Assembly: GCA_016715115.1 (NCBI GenBank)
Contig: JADKBM010000016.1
Coordinates: 1,619,218-1,683,217, forward strand
Source: Acidobacteriota bacterium
Lineage (GTDB): Bacteria > Acidobacteriota > Blastocatellia > Pyrinomonadales > Pyrinomonadaceae
DNA: 64,000 nucleotides
Reading direction: 5' to 3'
In this document: piece by piece, positions 37,560-46,352 of the stretch
Numbering within the stretch: the stretch's first letter is position 1
Layout: every line of letters starts with the position of its first letter
Notes under the pieces: model-generated
What the model was told of the DNA's origin: nothing
Database searches by the model: none
Seen by the model: only the letters and a program-made list of their open reading frames with translations
Translations under genes and position numbers: made by a program

Positions 37560-37636
37560 AAGTTGATTTGCGAATTTCGATTTGCGATTGAATGATCAAA
37601 ATCCCAAATCCGAAATCGGCAGTCCCAAATAGTTCT
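37560..37636 (+). repeat. GGATTT-type heptamer stem-loop, copy 5
   Basis: The left arm is GCGAATTTCGATTTGCGATT. The right arm is AAATCCCAAATCCGAAATCGG and a further CCCAAAT just before the PBP1A ATG. Confidence 0.6.
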
Positions 37637-40204
37637 ATGGCAAGAGAAAAGAAAATCGTTGAGAACGAGATCAAATCGGTCGAAACAAAACGACGCGGCT
37701 TCTGGAGGTTTTTCTGGTTTCCGGCGGCAGTAATCCTGGCGCTGGCGGCGGGCGGTTTGACCGGCATTCTCACGTCGTATTACCTGAATAACTCGCGTTA
37801 TTCGGTCGAAGTCTCCGCGCTCGCGACGTATCGACCGCCGCAGGTGACGACGATCTATGCCGATGACGGTGAAACGGTTCTCGCCGAGTTCGCGATCGAA
37901 AAACGCATCCCGATCAAGGAGTCGGATATTCCTCAGAACGTCGAGGACGCGCTCATCGCGATCGAAGATTACCGCTTTTACAATCACATCGGAATCGACC
38001 CGTACCGCATCGGCGGCGCGATCATCAAAAACGTCACGTCGGGAAAGACCGAAGGCGCGTCGACGATCACGCAACAGCTCGCGAAGAATCTCTTTCTTTA
38101 CAAGGATCAGACCTATACCCGCAAGATCAACGAATGGATGGTCGCGCTTCAGATCGAGCGCTTTTACACAAAGCGCCAGATCCTCGAGATGTATATGAAC
38201 TACGTCTTTCTGGGCGCCGGTTCTTATGGGTTTGAGGCAGGTTCGCGAACCTATTTCGGCAAATCGCTCAAGGAACTGAGCCTTGAGGAAGCGGCGTTGC
38301 TGGCGGCTATCCCGAAGTCTCCCGAGTATTCACCGACCCGAAATTCCGCCAAGGCCAAAGAACGGCGCAACATCGTGCTTGATCAGATGATCAAGTATTT
38401 TCCGGAGCGTTACACTCAAGCCCAGATCGATGCCGCCAAAGCGAAAGATGTCGAGTTGGCGCCGACTGCGTATTACCAGAATCAACCGAAATCGACGGCC
38501 TGGGACTATCCGATCGAAGAAGTACGGAAGTATCTCGAAGAAAAGTACACGACGCGCGTCGCGCAGGGCGGCTTAAAGGTCTACACGACCATCAACGTCG
38601 AAGCTCAGAAGCTTGCGACCAAAGCGGTTCGCGAGGGACTGCGACGTTACGATCGGGGCCGCGGATGGAGATCGGAGTACGTCAACATTTTGGTTGACGA
38701 AAACGACGCCCCGCTGACCGACGAAAAGGAAATCGAACGTAAACTGACAAACTACAAACATCCGGACTGGTTCGGCGATGAGTTCGATGAGGGTGAGTAC
38801 ATCAAAGGACTTATTACAAAGATCGACCGAACACGCGATGAGGCGACGGTCCGCTTCGGAAAATATACGGCGACCGTCACTCGCTCCGAAATGGGTCGCG
38901 CCGGCAAAGGACCGAATGCGGAGTTCAAGCCCGGATATCTTGCAGAGTTTGAAGTCAAAGCGGTCGATAACGCGAAAAAATCGCTCAAGGTCGAACTAAA
39001 CCAGATTCCGGAAGTTCAGGCGGCAATCGTGTCGCTCAACTCAAAAACCGGGGAAATAGTCGCTCTCGTCGGTGGCTACGACTTTCAGTCCAGCAAGTTC
39101 AACAACGCGACGCAGGGACTGCGTCAAACCGGTTCGGCTTACAAGCCTTTCATTTACACGGCGGCGGTTGAAAACGGAATGACGCCGGATTCGACCGTCA
39201 GCGGGGCTCCGATAAAACGCGGCGGTTGGTCGCCCGGAAACTATGACGGATCAAAGAGCCATCCGAACGTTCCGATGAAGATCGCGCTCGCAAAATCGTA
39301 CAACATTGCGGCGGTCCACCTTCTCGACCAGGTCGGCATCCAGACCGGGGCGCAGATGGTACGCCGGTTCGGCATCACCAACCCGATGGCTCCGAGTTTG
39401 CCGTCCGCCCTCGGCGCATCCGAGGCGTCGCTGCTCGAAATGGTTTCGGCGTATTCGGCTTTCCCGAACAAAGGAATTCGGGTTCAACCGCATTTGATCC
39501 GAAAGGTATACAGCCGTGACGGAAGCTTGCTCGAAGAATGGGACAACAAGTCGTTCAAAGTGACCAGCGAATACGTTGCGCTGACGATGGTCGATATGAT
39601 GCGCGGCGTGACGCGTGGCGGCGGAACCGCGCCGGGCGCCAACGCGTCGGGGCATCAGTTGGCGGGAAAAACCGGCACGGTCAACGATCAAACGGACGTT
39701 TGGTTCATCGGCTACACGCCGACATACGTTACCGGGGTGTGGATGGGAAACCCTGAACGAAAAGAGAATCTCGGTGCCGGAATGACGGGCGGACATGGTG
39801 CGTTGCCTTACTTTAACGCGTTTATGATCCCGTTTATGAAGGACAAGAAACGCGATTCTTTCCCGAATGTTCCGCCGATGCCTTCCGAGATCAAGCGCGA
39901 AGCGGAGCGTCTGAAACGAGACCAACAGGAAATGCTTGAACGCGCAGATATGGACGGCAAGAAACTCGGAGCGACAACCAGCACGAAACTCGGGAAGACG
40001 GGCGACGAAACGACCACATCGACGACCGATGGTTCAACGACGACCACCAAACCCGCGAACGGCGGCGAACCGAGCGGCAACGATCGTCCGCCCCGCCCCG
40101 TGAACACGCCTCGAGTCGAATCGCCGCGCCCAAGTCAGCCGACCCCGCGGCCCGACGTCCCCGAAGGCTCAAAACGTAAAGGCAAGAAAGGCGACGGGAA
40201 GTAG
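37637..40204 (+). CDS. Class A penicillin-binding protein, PBP1A family
   Basis: The 855-residue bifunctional wall synthase has a membrane anchor (FFWFPAAVILALAAGGLTGI). The glycosyltransferase part has IAIEDYRFYNHIGID and EGASTITQQLAKNLF. The transpeptidase part has SxxK in TGSAYKPF, SYN in AKSYNIAAV, and KTGT. The C-terminal tail is Thr/Pro-rich (TTSTTDGSTTTTKPANGGEP) and basic at the end. It follows rodA, so the window holds a SEDS/bPBP pair and an aPBP side by side. ATG 37637 is preferred because the upstream frame is repeat sequence. Confidence 0.93.
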   Translation: MAREKKIVENEIKSVETKRRGFWRFFWFPAAVILALAAGGLTGILTSYYLNNSRYSVEVSALATYRPPQVTTIYADDGETVLAEFAIEKRIPIKESDIPQNVEDALIAIEDYRFYNHIGIDPYRIGGAIIKNVTSGKTEGASTITQQLAKNLFLYKDQTYTRKINEWMVALQIERFYTKRQILEMYMNYVFLGAGSYGFEAGSRTYFGKSLKELSLEEAALLAAIPKSPEYSPTRNSAKAKERRNIVLDQMIKYFPERYTQAQIDAAKAKDVELAPTAYYQNQPKSTAWDYPIEEVRKYLEEKYTTRVAQGGLKVYTTINVEAQKLATKAVREGLRRYDRGRGWRSEYVNILVDENDAPLTDEKEIERKLTNYKHPDWFGDEFDEGEYIKGLITKIDRTRDEATVRFGKYTATVTRSEMGRAGKGPNAEFKPGYLAEFEVKAVDNAKKSLKVELNQIPEVQAAIVSLNSKTGEIVALVGGYDFQSSKFNNATQGLRQTGSAYKPFIYTAAVENGMTPDSTVSGAPIKRGGWSPGNYDGSKSHPNVPMKIALAKSYNIAAVHLLDQVGIQTGAQMVRRFGITNPMAPSLPSALGASEASLLEMVSAYSAFPNKGIRVQPHLIRKVYSRDGSLLEEWDNKSFKVTSEYVALTMVDMMRGVTRGGGTAPGANASGHQLAGKTGTVNDQTDVWFIGYTPTYVTGVWMGNPERKENLGAGMTGGHGALPYFNAFMIPFMKDKKRDSFPNVPPMPSEIKREAERLKRDQQEMLERADMDGKKLGATTSTKLGKTGDETTTSTTDGSTTTTKPANGGEPSGNDRPPRPVNTPRVESPRPSQPTPRPDVPEGSKRKGKKGDGK

Positions 40205-40415
40205 AAGGGAAAAGGCAAAAGGCAAAAGGCAAAAAAGGCGAAAGGGAAAAAGGCGAAAGGCAAAAGGCAAAAGGAAAAAGGGAAAGCAACGAATTGCCGG
40301 ACAAGCCGATAGTGCTTTTTTCGTTGCCTTTTGCCTTTCGCCTTTTCCCTTTTTCCCTTTGCCTTTTGCCTTTCGCCTTTTTCCCTTTTCCCTATGCCTT
40401 TTGCCTTTTTTCCCT
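40204..40415 (+). repeat. Heptamer array AAAAGGC ... GCCTTTT (inverted arms)
   Basis: The left arm (40204-40287) has purine-rich AAAAGGC/GGCGAAA units. A spacer of about 30 bp follows, then the right arm (40320-40410) of GCCTTTT/CGCCTTT/TCCCTTT units. The arms are reverse complements. The array lies between convergent genes (PBP1A and the esterase). Confidence 0.85.
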
Positions 40416-41150
40416 TTATCCGACAAAGCGGCCGAGGAAGTGCGGCAGCATCTTGCGCCACCAGACCCAATCGTGGGCGACATCGTGACCCCAGACCTCG
40501 AGAAGATGCGGAATTCCTTTTGAGGACAAGATGCGCGAAAGATCGCGGCTGCGGTCGGGGGCTTCGTAATTCCCCTGTCCGGTCACGATAACTATCGAAT
40601 CAGCTTGCCGGAGGCGCGGCAGATGGTAGTTGTCGTTCAGGTTCTTCAAATACATCATCGGGTTGTTGAAGTAAACGTTGTCGTCGTAATACTTCTCCAG
40701 ATAATTGTGGATGTCATAACTTCCGCTCATCGCGATCGTACCGCGGTAAAGATCGGAATGTTTGAAATAAGTGTTCGCCGCGAGATATGCGCCGAGGCTT
40801 GCTCCGGTCGTCAGAGGACGCGCGTCCGGGCCGCATTCGTTGCGGATCAGCGGCAGAACCTCTTCGGTCAGATACCGGTCGTAACGCGAGAGCATCTCGA
40901 CCTTCCAACCTGGATGCGATTCGCGATTGAGGAGACTGTACTTGTTGACCGAATTGATCGAGTAGGCGCGGATCAGACCGTTGTCGATAAAATACTTGAT
41001 CGCGTCGATCAGATAAAATCGTTCGTATTCAAGATAGTCCGCCGCGGCCGTCGGGAACATCAAAAGCGGTTGTCCCGCGTGCCCGTACGACACGAGCGGC
41101 ATATCCATTCCAAGATTGTGGCTGAACCACGAAGTTGTTTCACGTCTCAT
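40416..41150 (-). CDS. Alpha/beta-hydrolase-fold esterase, esterase D-like
   Basis: The 244-residue protein has the nucleophile elbow TTGASLGAYLA (Ser in GxSxG-like GASLG), a preceding FPTAAADYLEYERF strand, and a C-terminal His in GHDVAHDW. No signal peptide is seen. The family cleaves various esters. The substrate is unknown. It is convergent with the PBP1A gene. Confidence 0.75.
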   Translation of the reverse strand: MRRETTSWFSHNLGMDMPLVSYGHAGQPLLMFPTAAADYLEYERFYLIDAIKYFIDNGLIRAYSINSVNKYSLLNRESHPGWKVEMLSRYDRYLTEEVLPLIRNECGPDARPLTTGASLGAYLAANTYFKHSDLYRGTIAMSGSYDIHNYLEKYYDDNVYFNNPMMYLKNLNDNYHLPRLRQADSIVIVTGQGNYEAPDRSRDLSRILSSKGIPHLLEVWGHDVAHDWVWWRKMLPHFLGRFVG

Positions 41151-41220
41151 TAAGATTGCTCCAATAGTTATTTACGTTACGAGTTCAAAACGTCGAGATT
41201 AAAAGAAAAACGCGTCAAAC

Positions 41221-41988
41221 TCAAGGAGAACGCTTCGATGACTTGTTTGCCGCGAGCAACTCGGAGGCGACTCGCCCAAGTTCGCGGTCCTCCTTGAACG
41301 CCTCGAACTTTGCAAAAGTCCCGGCTGTTGTTCCAGGTTCAAGCATTACGTCTGCCCCTGCGATCATCCGCGTGACGGCGCTTCGGACATACTTCGGCTG
41401 CTTGGAAAAGTATCTCAGGAACGGTTCCGTAGAGTTCCGCGCTTCTTCGACAAAGAATTTCGTCAGCGACTCCGCCACGAGTCCCTTGGAATCGGGCGCG
41501 GCTTCGAAAAGAACCGGCAGCAATTCCTTAATTCCGCTTTTGACGAGCGCAGCCAGCAATTCGAGCGCCCGGAATTTCAGCGCTCCATCCTTTGATCTGG
41601 CAGCGCGAAGCAGATACTCCTGATTTGCTTCGGCGTCAACTTTAAGCGTGACCAGAAAATACGCGGCTTTCAAACGCAATAGCTCGTCTGCGCGTTCCCC
41701 GCCGAAATTCATATCGCCTTCGCGGATGCCCTGTTCCTTGATCTCTCTGACGACCTCGGCGACGCGCTCAGTCGGCAGCTTTTTGAGTTCTTTCAGGTTT
41801 TCGTCGCCCTCGCCGAGGCCGCTTTCGATAAACATCTCGCGTATCGCAAAATCGGACGGGTCCGCTTGTTCTTCGAGGTTGTTGATCGATCGATCCGAGA
41901 TAGCATCGTTAACGGACGAGCAGGACACGCCGATCGCGATCGCAAAAGCGACTAAAAGAACAAGAATTGGGCGCATATTTTGATTCAT
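41221..41988 (-). CDS. Lipoprotein with HEAT-like helical domain
   Basis: The 255-residue protein has a lipobox (ILVLLVAFAIAIGVSC). An alpha-helical domain follows, with repeats such as LRLKAAYFLVTLKVDAEANQ and LKFRALELLAALVKSGIKEL. An in-frame ATG at 41976 is an alternative start. It is probably a cell-surface or inner-leaflet lipoprotein of unknown role. Confidence 0.6.
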   Translation of the reverse strand: MNQNMRPILVLLVAFAIAIGVSCSSVNDAISDRSINNLEEQADPSDFAIREMFIESGLGEGDENLKELKKLPTERVAEVVREIKEQGIREGDMNFGGERADELLRLKAAYFLVTLKVDAEANQEYLLRAARSKDGALKFRALELLAALVKSGIKELLPVLFEAAPDSKGLVAESLTKFFVEEARNSTEPFLRYFSKQPKYVRSAVTRMIAGADVMLEPGTTAGTFAKFEAFKEDRELGRVASELLAANKSSKRSP

Positions 41989-42051
41989 TCCGAGAACTGT
42001 ATCCGTAAGCCGACGGCGTTTAAGCCCAAGCGCGGCCCTAATCGCTTCGCC

Positions 42052-42726
42052 CTACACTATTTTGCTTGTCATCGTTGGCGAGGTCAGCGAGTCGAATTCA
42101 AAAACCTGACAAAAATGCTCGACGATCCGATCCTCGACCTCCGGGAGCGCAACCTCGCGCCCCAACAGTCTCTCCATCGAAGTCACCGGCTCGCCCTCGC
42201 AGGCGATTATCCAGTTGAAGTAGCTGAGATCGGTATTCACATTCAGCGCGAAACCGTGCGTCGTAACCCAGCGTTTGAGATGGACGCCGATCGCCGCGAC
42301 CTTGCCCTCTTTCGTGTGGACGCCCGTCAATCCTTCGATCCGAAAGCCCTCAATGCCATAATCGGCGAGCGTCCGAAGCAGCACTTCTTCGAGGTTTCGG
42401 ACATACAAGTGAACGTCTTCGTTCAACGAGCTGAGATTGATGATCGGATATCCGACAAGCTGACCGAGACCGTGATACGTTACTTTGCCGCCGCGGTTGA
42501 TCTCGAAAACCTCGGCACCGATCACCTTCAAGATCTCTGGGCTTGCGAGCACCCCGTTTTCTTTCGCGCGGCGGCCGATCGTAAAAACGTGTGGATGCTC
42601 AAGCAAGAGAAGATAATCCCGCGAACGGTCGGCGATGACCTTCGACTCAAGCTCTCGCTGCAATTCGAGCGCCTCCGCGTAAGCGAATCGACCAAGACGG
42701 CGAACCTCTAAAACCCTTTTCGGCAT
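42052..42726 (-). CDS. lipB: Octanoyltransferase LipB
   Basis: The 224-residue enzyme moves octanoyl from ACP to lipoyl domains. Fingerprints are EHPHVFTIGRRA, RGGKVTYHGLGQLVGYPI and KVAAIGVHLKRWVTTHGFAL (the catalytic Lys). The catalytic Cys is in IACEGEPVTSM. No lipA is adjacent. Confidence 0.93.
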   Translation of the reverse strand: MPKRVLEVRRLGRFAYAEALELQRELESKVIADRSRDYLLLLEHPHVFTIGRRAKENGVLASPEILKVIGAEVFEINRGGKVTYHGLGQLVGYPIINLSSLNEDVHLYVRNLEEVLLRTLADYGIEGFRIEGLTGVHTKEGKVAAIGVHLKRWVTTHGFALNVNTDLSYFNWIIACEGEPVTSMERLLGREVALPEVEDRIVEHFCQVFEFDSLTSPTMTSKIV

Positions 42727-42775
42727 CTTTCTTATGATAGAATTTTGGGAGCAAAAACTCTATCCGGTTAAGAAT

Positions 42776-43294
42776 ATGAAAATTAAGACTTTGTTCGCAG
42801 TTTTGTGCGTCGTCTCGGCGCTGACGATTTCCGTTTCGGCCCAAAGAAAAAAAACGACGCCGACGCCGACCAAGAAACCGGCCGTTACGGTGACGAACGC
42901 GCTTGAGATAAAACAGAGTGCGGAAAAGGTCGCGACGCAGCTGAAGAATGTCACCAGTTTCATATACAAGCTCGGCGGCATCGCGACCGGACTCGAAGAC
43001 GCTGAAAAGGAAGCCCGGGCAGGCAAGCTTTCAAAGGCGGCGGTCGACAGAAACAACGATTTCAAGCAGGCAGTCGTGATCAGCATCCGCAACCTCAAGG
43101 CCGGCCTCGCCGCACTCGAGATCGAATTCCGCACAAAGAATTCGATCAAACCGTATCTTGCTCAGATCAACGGCGTCACCGATCTCGCGACACAGTCGGA
43201 GGATCTCGCGTCGGCCGGACAGTTTACGAATTCGGGGAGAAGTCTCATCTTGGTCATTGAGAAACTCGCCGACACGCTAGTCGCGATGCCATAG
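42776..43294 (+). CDS. Exported helical hypothetical protein
   Basis: The 172-residue protein has a signal peptide (IKTLFAVLCVVSALTISVSAQ). A basic Thr-Pro-rich linker (KKTTPTPTKKPAVT) follows, then a helical domain without Cys. An upstream in-frame start at 42734 is unlikely because the signal would be displaced. No family is recognised. Confidence 0.6.
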   Translation: MKIKTLFAVLCVVSALTISVSAQRKKTTPTPTKKPAVTVTNALEIKQSAEKVATQLKNVTSFIYKLGGIATGLEDAEKEARAGKLSKAAVDRNNDFKQAVVISIRNLKAGLAALEIEFRTKNSIKPYLAQINGVTDLATQSEDLASAGQFTNSGRSLILVIEKLADTLVAMP

Positions 43295-43580
43295 GGAATT
43301 TCGGAGTTGGGATTTCGGATTTGGGATTTGGGATTTCGGATTTGGGATTTGGGATTTGGGATTTGGGATTTGGGATTTGGAATATTTGGAATCTGGAATC
43401 CGGAATCCGGCATCTGGAATCTGGAATCTGGAATCTGGAATCTGGAATCCGGAAATTGGAATCCGGAATCTGGAATCTGGAATCTGGAATCTGGAATCTG
43501 GAATCTGGAATCTGGAATCAGTCTTGTCCCAAACGTTTGATTGCAAGCCCGGATCGGCCGGAAACGATAGCATAAATCAA
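43295..43580 (+). repeat. Two-family heptamer array GGATTTG then GGAATCT
   Basis: About 10 GGATTTG/GGATTTC units (43310-43380) are followed by about 18 GGAATCT/GGAATCC units (43390-43518), then nothing coding until the convergent thiol-protein gene. Open frames in this stretch read as 7-residue peptide repeats and are not genes. No inverted arm is visible. Confidence 0.85.
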
Positions 43581-44246
43581 CTACATCACCGGCTTCTTCA
43601 AAACGGTCGCGTTCGGATCGCAGACTTCGGCAGGTTTCTTTGTCGCCGCTTCGTTCGTCTTTTCCACTTTCGGCATACCTAGTTTTTCACGTATGAACGC
43701 TTCAGCTTCGGTTTCGATCAGTTCGCCGGCGGCCACCTTGAGTTTTCTCGCGATCGTGTCGCCGTCCTTGATCAGATCCGCGGGAATCAGAAAGACGTTG
43801 AAGGGCGAGCCCCAGTTGCGATTGTCGCCGACCTTTTTGCGGTATTCGTAATGCGTGGTCTTCATCTTCGATTCGCGCGAGTCCGATTCGTAAACGACCG
43901 GAAATGTCAGCTTTTTGAAAGCGATGTCGCCTTTGACCGCTTCGACCGTATCGTATTCGCCAACGCCGATGACCTCGAAACCGTCCGCTTTGTATTTTTC
44001 GTAGAGGCGCTGGACGATCGGGGCTTCGAATCGCCAATTGCCGCACCACGGAGCGAAATAGACGACGAGGACCAGCTTTTTCCCGGCGACGAACTTACGC
44101 AGATCGATCTCGCCGCCGCCGTCGATCTTCTTGAACGTCCAGTTTTTGTATTCGAATTCCTTCTCGACGATCGGCGTCTGTTCGCCCTGCGCGTGCGCGA
44201 AAACGGAAGTCATCAGAACAATTGCGGTAAAAAGAAAAGTTTTCAT
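43581..44246 (-). CDS. Exported TlpA-like protein lacking the second active-site Cys
   Basis: The 221-residue protein has a signal peptide (TFLFTAIVLMTSVFAHAQ). A thioredoxin-fold domain has the motif VYFAPWCGNW where thiol oxidoreductases have WCxxC, so the resolving Cys is Trp. The cis-Pro region is FNVFLIP. A C-terminal Cys occurs far away (EVCDPNA). The start is ATG 44246, preferred for GGAG spacing. It may work as a monothiol protein or as a binding protein. Confidence 0.65.
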   Translation of the reverse strand: MKTFLFTAIVLMTSVFAHAQGEQTPIVEKEFEYKNWTFKKIDGGGEIDLRKFVAGKKLVLVVYFAPWCGNWRFEAPIVQRLYEKYKADGFEVIGVGEYDTVEAVKGDIAFKKLTFPVVYESDSRESKMKTTHYEYRKKVGDNRNWGSPFNVFLIPADLIKDGDTIARKLKVAAGELIETEAEAFIREKLGMPKVEKTNEAATKKPAEVCDPNATVLKKPVM

Positions 44247-44368
44247 CGGTCGGAACTCCATTTACAAAAGACTAATCGGTCAGATGCCGAAAAACAAGTG
44301 TTTTATGCCCGTCTTCTCGACGTTTTCCTGTGTCGTTGTTTTGGTCTATAATTTTTGGGGTCAAAGTT

Positions 44369-44797
44369 ATGAGCAATCAATCAAGTGTTTCCGATATTTT
44401 CCGCCGCGCACTGGAGATCAGAAAGTCGAATCCGGATGGATCGATCAAAGACCTAAAGGCGCGTATCGTCAGCGAATTCAGCGGCCAGCCGTTCCCTTCG
44501 CCGGCCTTCTTGACGATTCCCGAACTCGACAACATCGCGCCGGAAGAAGACTGGACTGCGGGGTTGCCGGTGGTTCTGCGCGGAATCCAGACCGAGGACT
44601 GGAACGAGGTCGCGCACGGCATAATCATCAGCCTCGAACAGGTCGAGAATTATCCGAAGCAGTCCGGCCGCGAAGACGATCCGTCGAAGGACTGGCGCAA
44701 CCGACACAAAGGCATCGAAGAAGCGAACGCGAAAAATATGTCGAAGTGGATGCCGGAAGACCTGATGAATCTGGCGAAGCGTTCGGCGAAACAGTAA
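44369..44797 (+). CDS. Hypothetical protein
   Basis: The 142-residue soluble protein has no recognised domain. It is acidic to neutral, Trp-containing (EEDWTAG, EDWNEVA, SKDWRNR, MSKWMPE). The start is ATG 44369. A palindromic repeat array follows directly after its stop. Confidence 0.5.
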   Translation: MSNQSSVSDIFRRALEIRKSNPDGSIKDLKARIVSEFSGQPFPSPAFLTIPELDNIAPEEDWTAGLPVVLRGIQTEDWNEVAHGIIISLEQVENYPKQSGREDDPSKDWRNRHKGIEEANAKNMSKWMPEDLMNLAKRSAKQ

Positions 44798-44999
44798 GTA
44801 AGAGTCACGCGTTTACGCGTGATTCCCGTAAGAGTTACGCGTTTACGCGTGATCGCCCCACAGTCGCAAGCCAATTCAGCGCTCGTATGGCCGCGTTGAA
44901 TCACGCGTAAACGCGTAACTCTTACGGCGCGTAAACGCGTAACTCTTACGGCGCGTAAACGCGTAACTCTTACGGCGCGTAAACGCGTAACTCTTACGG
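44798..44999 (+). repeat. 24-bp palindromic unit array with inverted arms
   Basis: The left arm (44798-44854) has two copies of a unit containing GTTACGCGTTTACGCGTGA. A roughly 45-bp spacer follows, then the right arm (44900-44999) has four reverse-complement copies (GCGTAAACGCGTAACTC) at a 24-bp period. Each copy contains two ACGCGT sites in ACGCGTTTACGCGT, itself almost palindromic. The array lies between the hypothetical gene and the quinone reductase. Confidence 0.85.
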
Positions 45000-45015
45000 T
45001 ACCTCGGACTAAGAA

Positions 45016-45978
45016 GTGAAGGCAGTATTCATCAACGAATTTGGCGGCGCCGAAAATCTTGAGTTTCGTGTTGTCGACGATCCCTCGCCGCCGGCAGCCG
45101 GCAAAGTCCTGGTTTCGGTTAAGGCTGCGGCATTGAATCGGGCGGACCTGCTCCAGCGGCAGGGATTTTATCCGGCGCCGGCGGGTTATCCCGAACGAAT
45201 TCCGGGACTTGAATTCGCCGGCGTCATCGCCGAAATCGGGGCCGACGTGACGGACTTCAAAGCCGGTGACCGCGTCTTCGGCATCACCGCCGGCGGCGCC
45301 CAAGCGGAATTTCTGTTGATCGATCAGACGCATCTCGCGAAAATCCCGGCAAATTTGAACTTGGTTGAAGCGGCAGCCGTTCCCGAAGCGTTTATCACAG
45401 CGCACGATGCGGTCTTCACGCAGGCCAAATTGCAGCCGGGCGAGACTCTGCTGATTCACGCCGTCGGTTCCGGAGTCGGACTGGCCGCGCTTCAGCTGGC
45501 AAAGGCGCGCAACGCAACCGTTTTCGGGACCTCGCGAACGCCGGAAAAACTTGAAAGGTGCCGGGAATTCGGACTGGACGGCGCGTTTTCGACCGCGGAT
45601 TTTGCCGAAAACCTGCGTGGCAAAGCCAACGTCATTCTCGACCTGGTCGGCGCCGGCGTTTTTGCCCGAAACCTCGAATGTCTCGCATTGAAAGGGCGTT
45701 TGATCTTGGTCGGACTCGTCGGCGGGCGAAAAACGGAATTCGATCTCGGACTCGCGTTGACCAAGCGACTGACTATCATCGGAACGGTTTTGCGGTCTCG
45801 ATCAGCCGCGGAAAAGGCCGCCGCGACGTCAGAATTCATCGAAAAGGTCGCCCCGCTGCTCGTTGCCGGAACCGTCAGGCCGAACCTCGACCGTGTCTTC
45901 CCTGCGGAAGAGGTTTCGGACGCGCACCGGTATCTTGAATCAAATCAAAGCTTTGGAAAGGTCGTTCTGGAGTTCTAG
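45016..45978 (+). CDS. NAD(P)H:quinone oxidoreductase, zinc-free MDR family
   Basis: The 320-residue protein is of the quinone reductase/PIG3 type of medium-chain dehydrogenases. Fingerprints are NRADLLQRQGFYPAPAGYP, GLEFAGVIAEIG, and the Rossmann LLIHAVGSGVGLAALQLAK. It starts at GTG 45016. No structural zinc Cys cluster is seen. Confidence 0.88.
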   Translation: MKAVFINEFGGAENLEFRVVDDPSPPAAGKVLVSVKAAALNRADLLQRQGFYPAPAGYPERIPGLEFAGVIAEIGADVTDFKAGDRVFGITAGGAQAEFLLIDQTHLAKIPANLNLVEAAAVPEAFITAHDAVFTQAKLQPGETLLIHAVGSGVGLAALQLAKARNATVFGTSRTPEKLERCREFGLDGAFSTADFAENLRGKANVILDLVGAGVFARNLECLALKGRLILVGLVGGRKTEFDLGLALTKRLTIIGTVLRSRSAAEKAAATSEFIEKVAPLLVAGTVRPNLDRVFPAEEVSDAHRYLESNQSFGKVVLEF

Positions 45979-46193
45979 GCGGGCTTTAGCCGATCGGCGA
46001 CCGCGTTGGAAACGATGCAGAGTCCGGCGACTTTCCGGGCTTTGAGTTCGGCTAATTTCTGCTCAGCTTCGGGATAGGTGAGATCCCGGGCCGCACACTG
46101 CTCAAACGTGATCACGGCCCATATTTGTTCGCGAAGTTCGTTCACCGGTTCGTTCTCTGTCTGTTCTGCCTTATTCTTCATCTCCGCCTTCAT
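45975..46193 (-). CDS. Small hypothetical protein
   Basis: The 72-residue product starts at ATG 46193 with AAGGTGG upstream. Features are a Lys/Glu-rich N terminus, ITFEQCAARDLTYPEAEQKL and a hydrophobic VAGLCIVSNAVADRL stretch. Its end overlaps the convergent quinone reductase stop by 4 bp. No family is recognised. Confidence 0.5.
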   Translation of the reverse strand: MKAEMKNKAEQTENEPVNELREQIWAVITFEQCAARDLTYPEAEQKLAELKARKVAGLCIVSNAVADRLKPA

Positions 46194-46352
46194 CTTAACC
46201 ACCTTTTGGATAAAAATCCCAATCAGTCCTGAAATCCGATAAACCGCATCGAAAATATGATTGCCGAAATTGTGAAAACGTTGCTCACGGGTGTGCGCGT
46301 TACTCGTGCGGGTGCTTCAAAATGAATGGCGATTCAGTTATACTTAAACATA

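Noticed and set aside
43307..43575. Open frames with 7-residue peptide repeats
   Set aside because: They result from the 7-bp DNA repeat read in three frames and have no other support.
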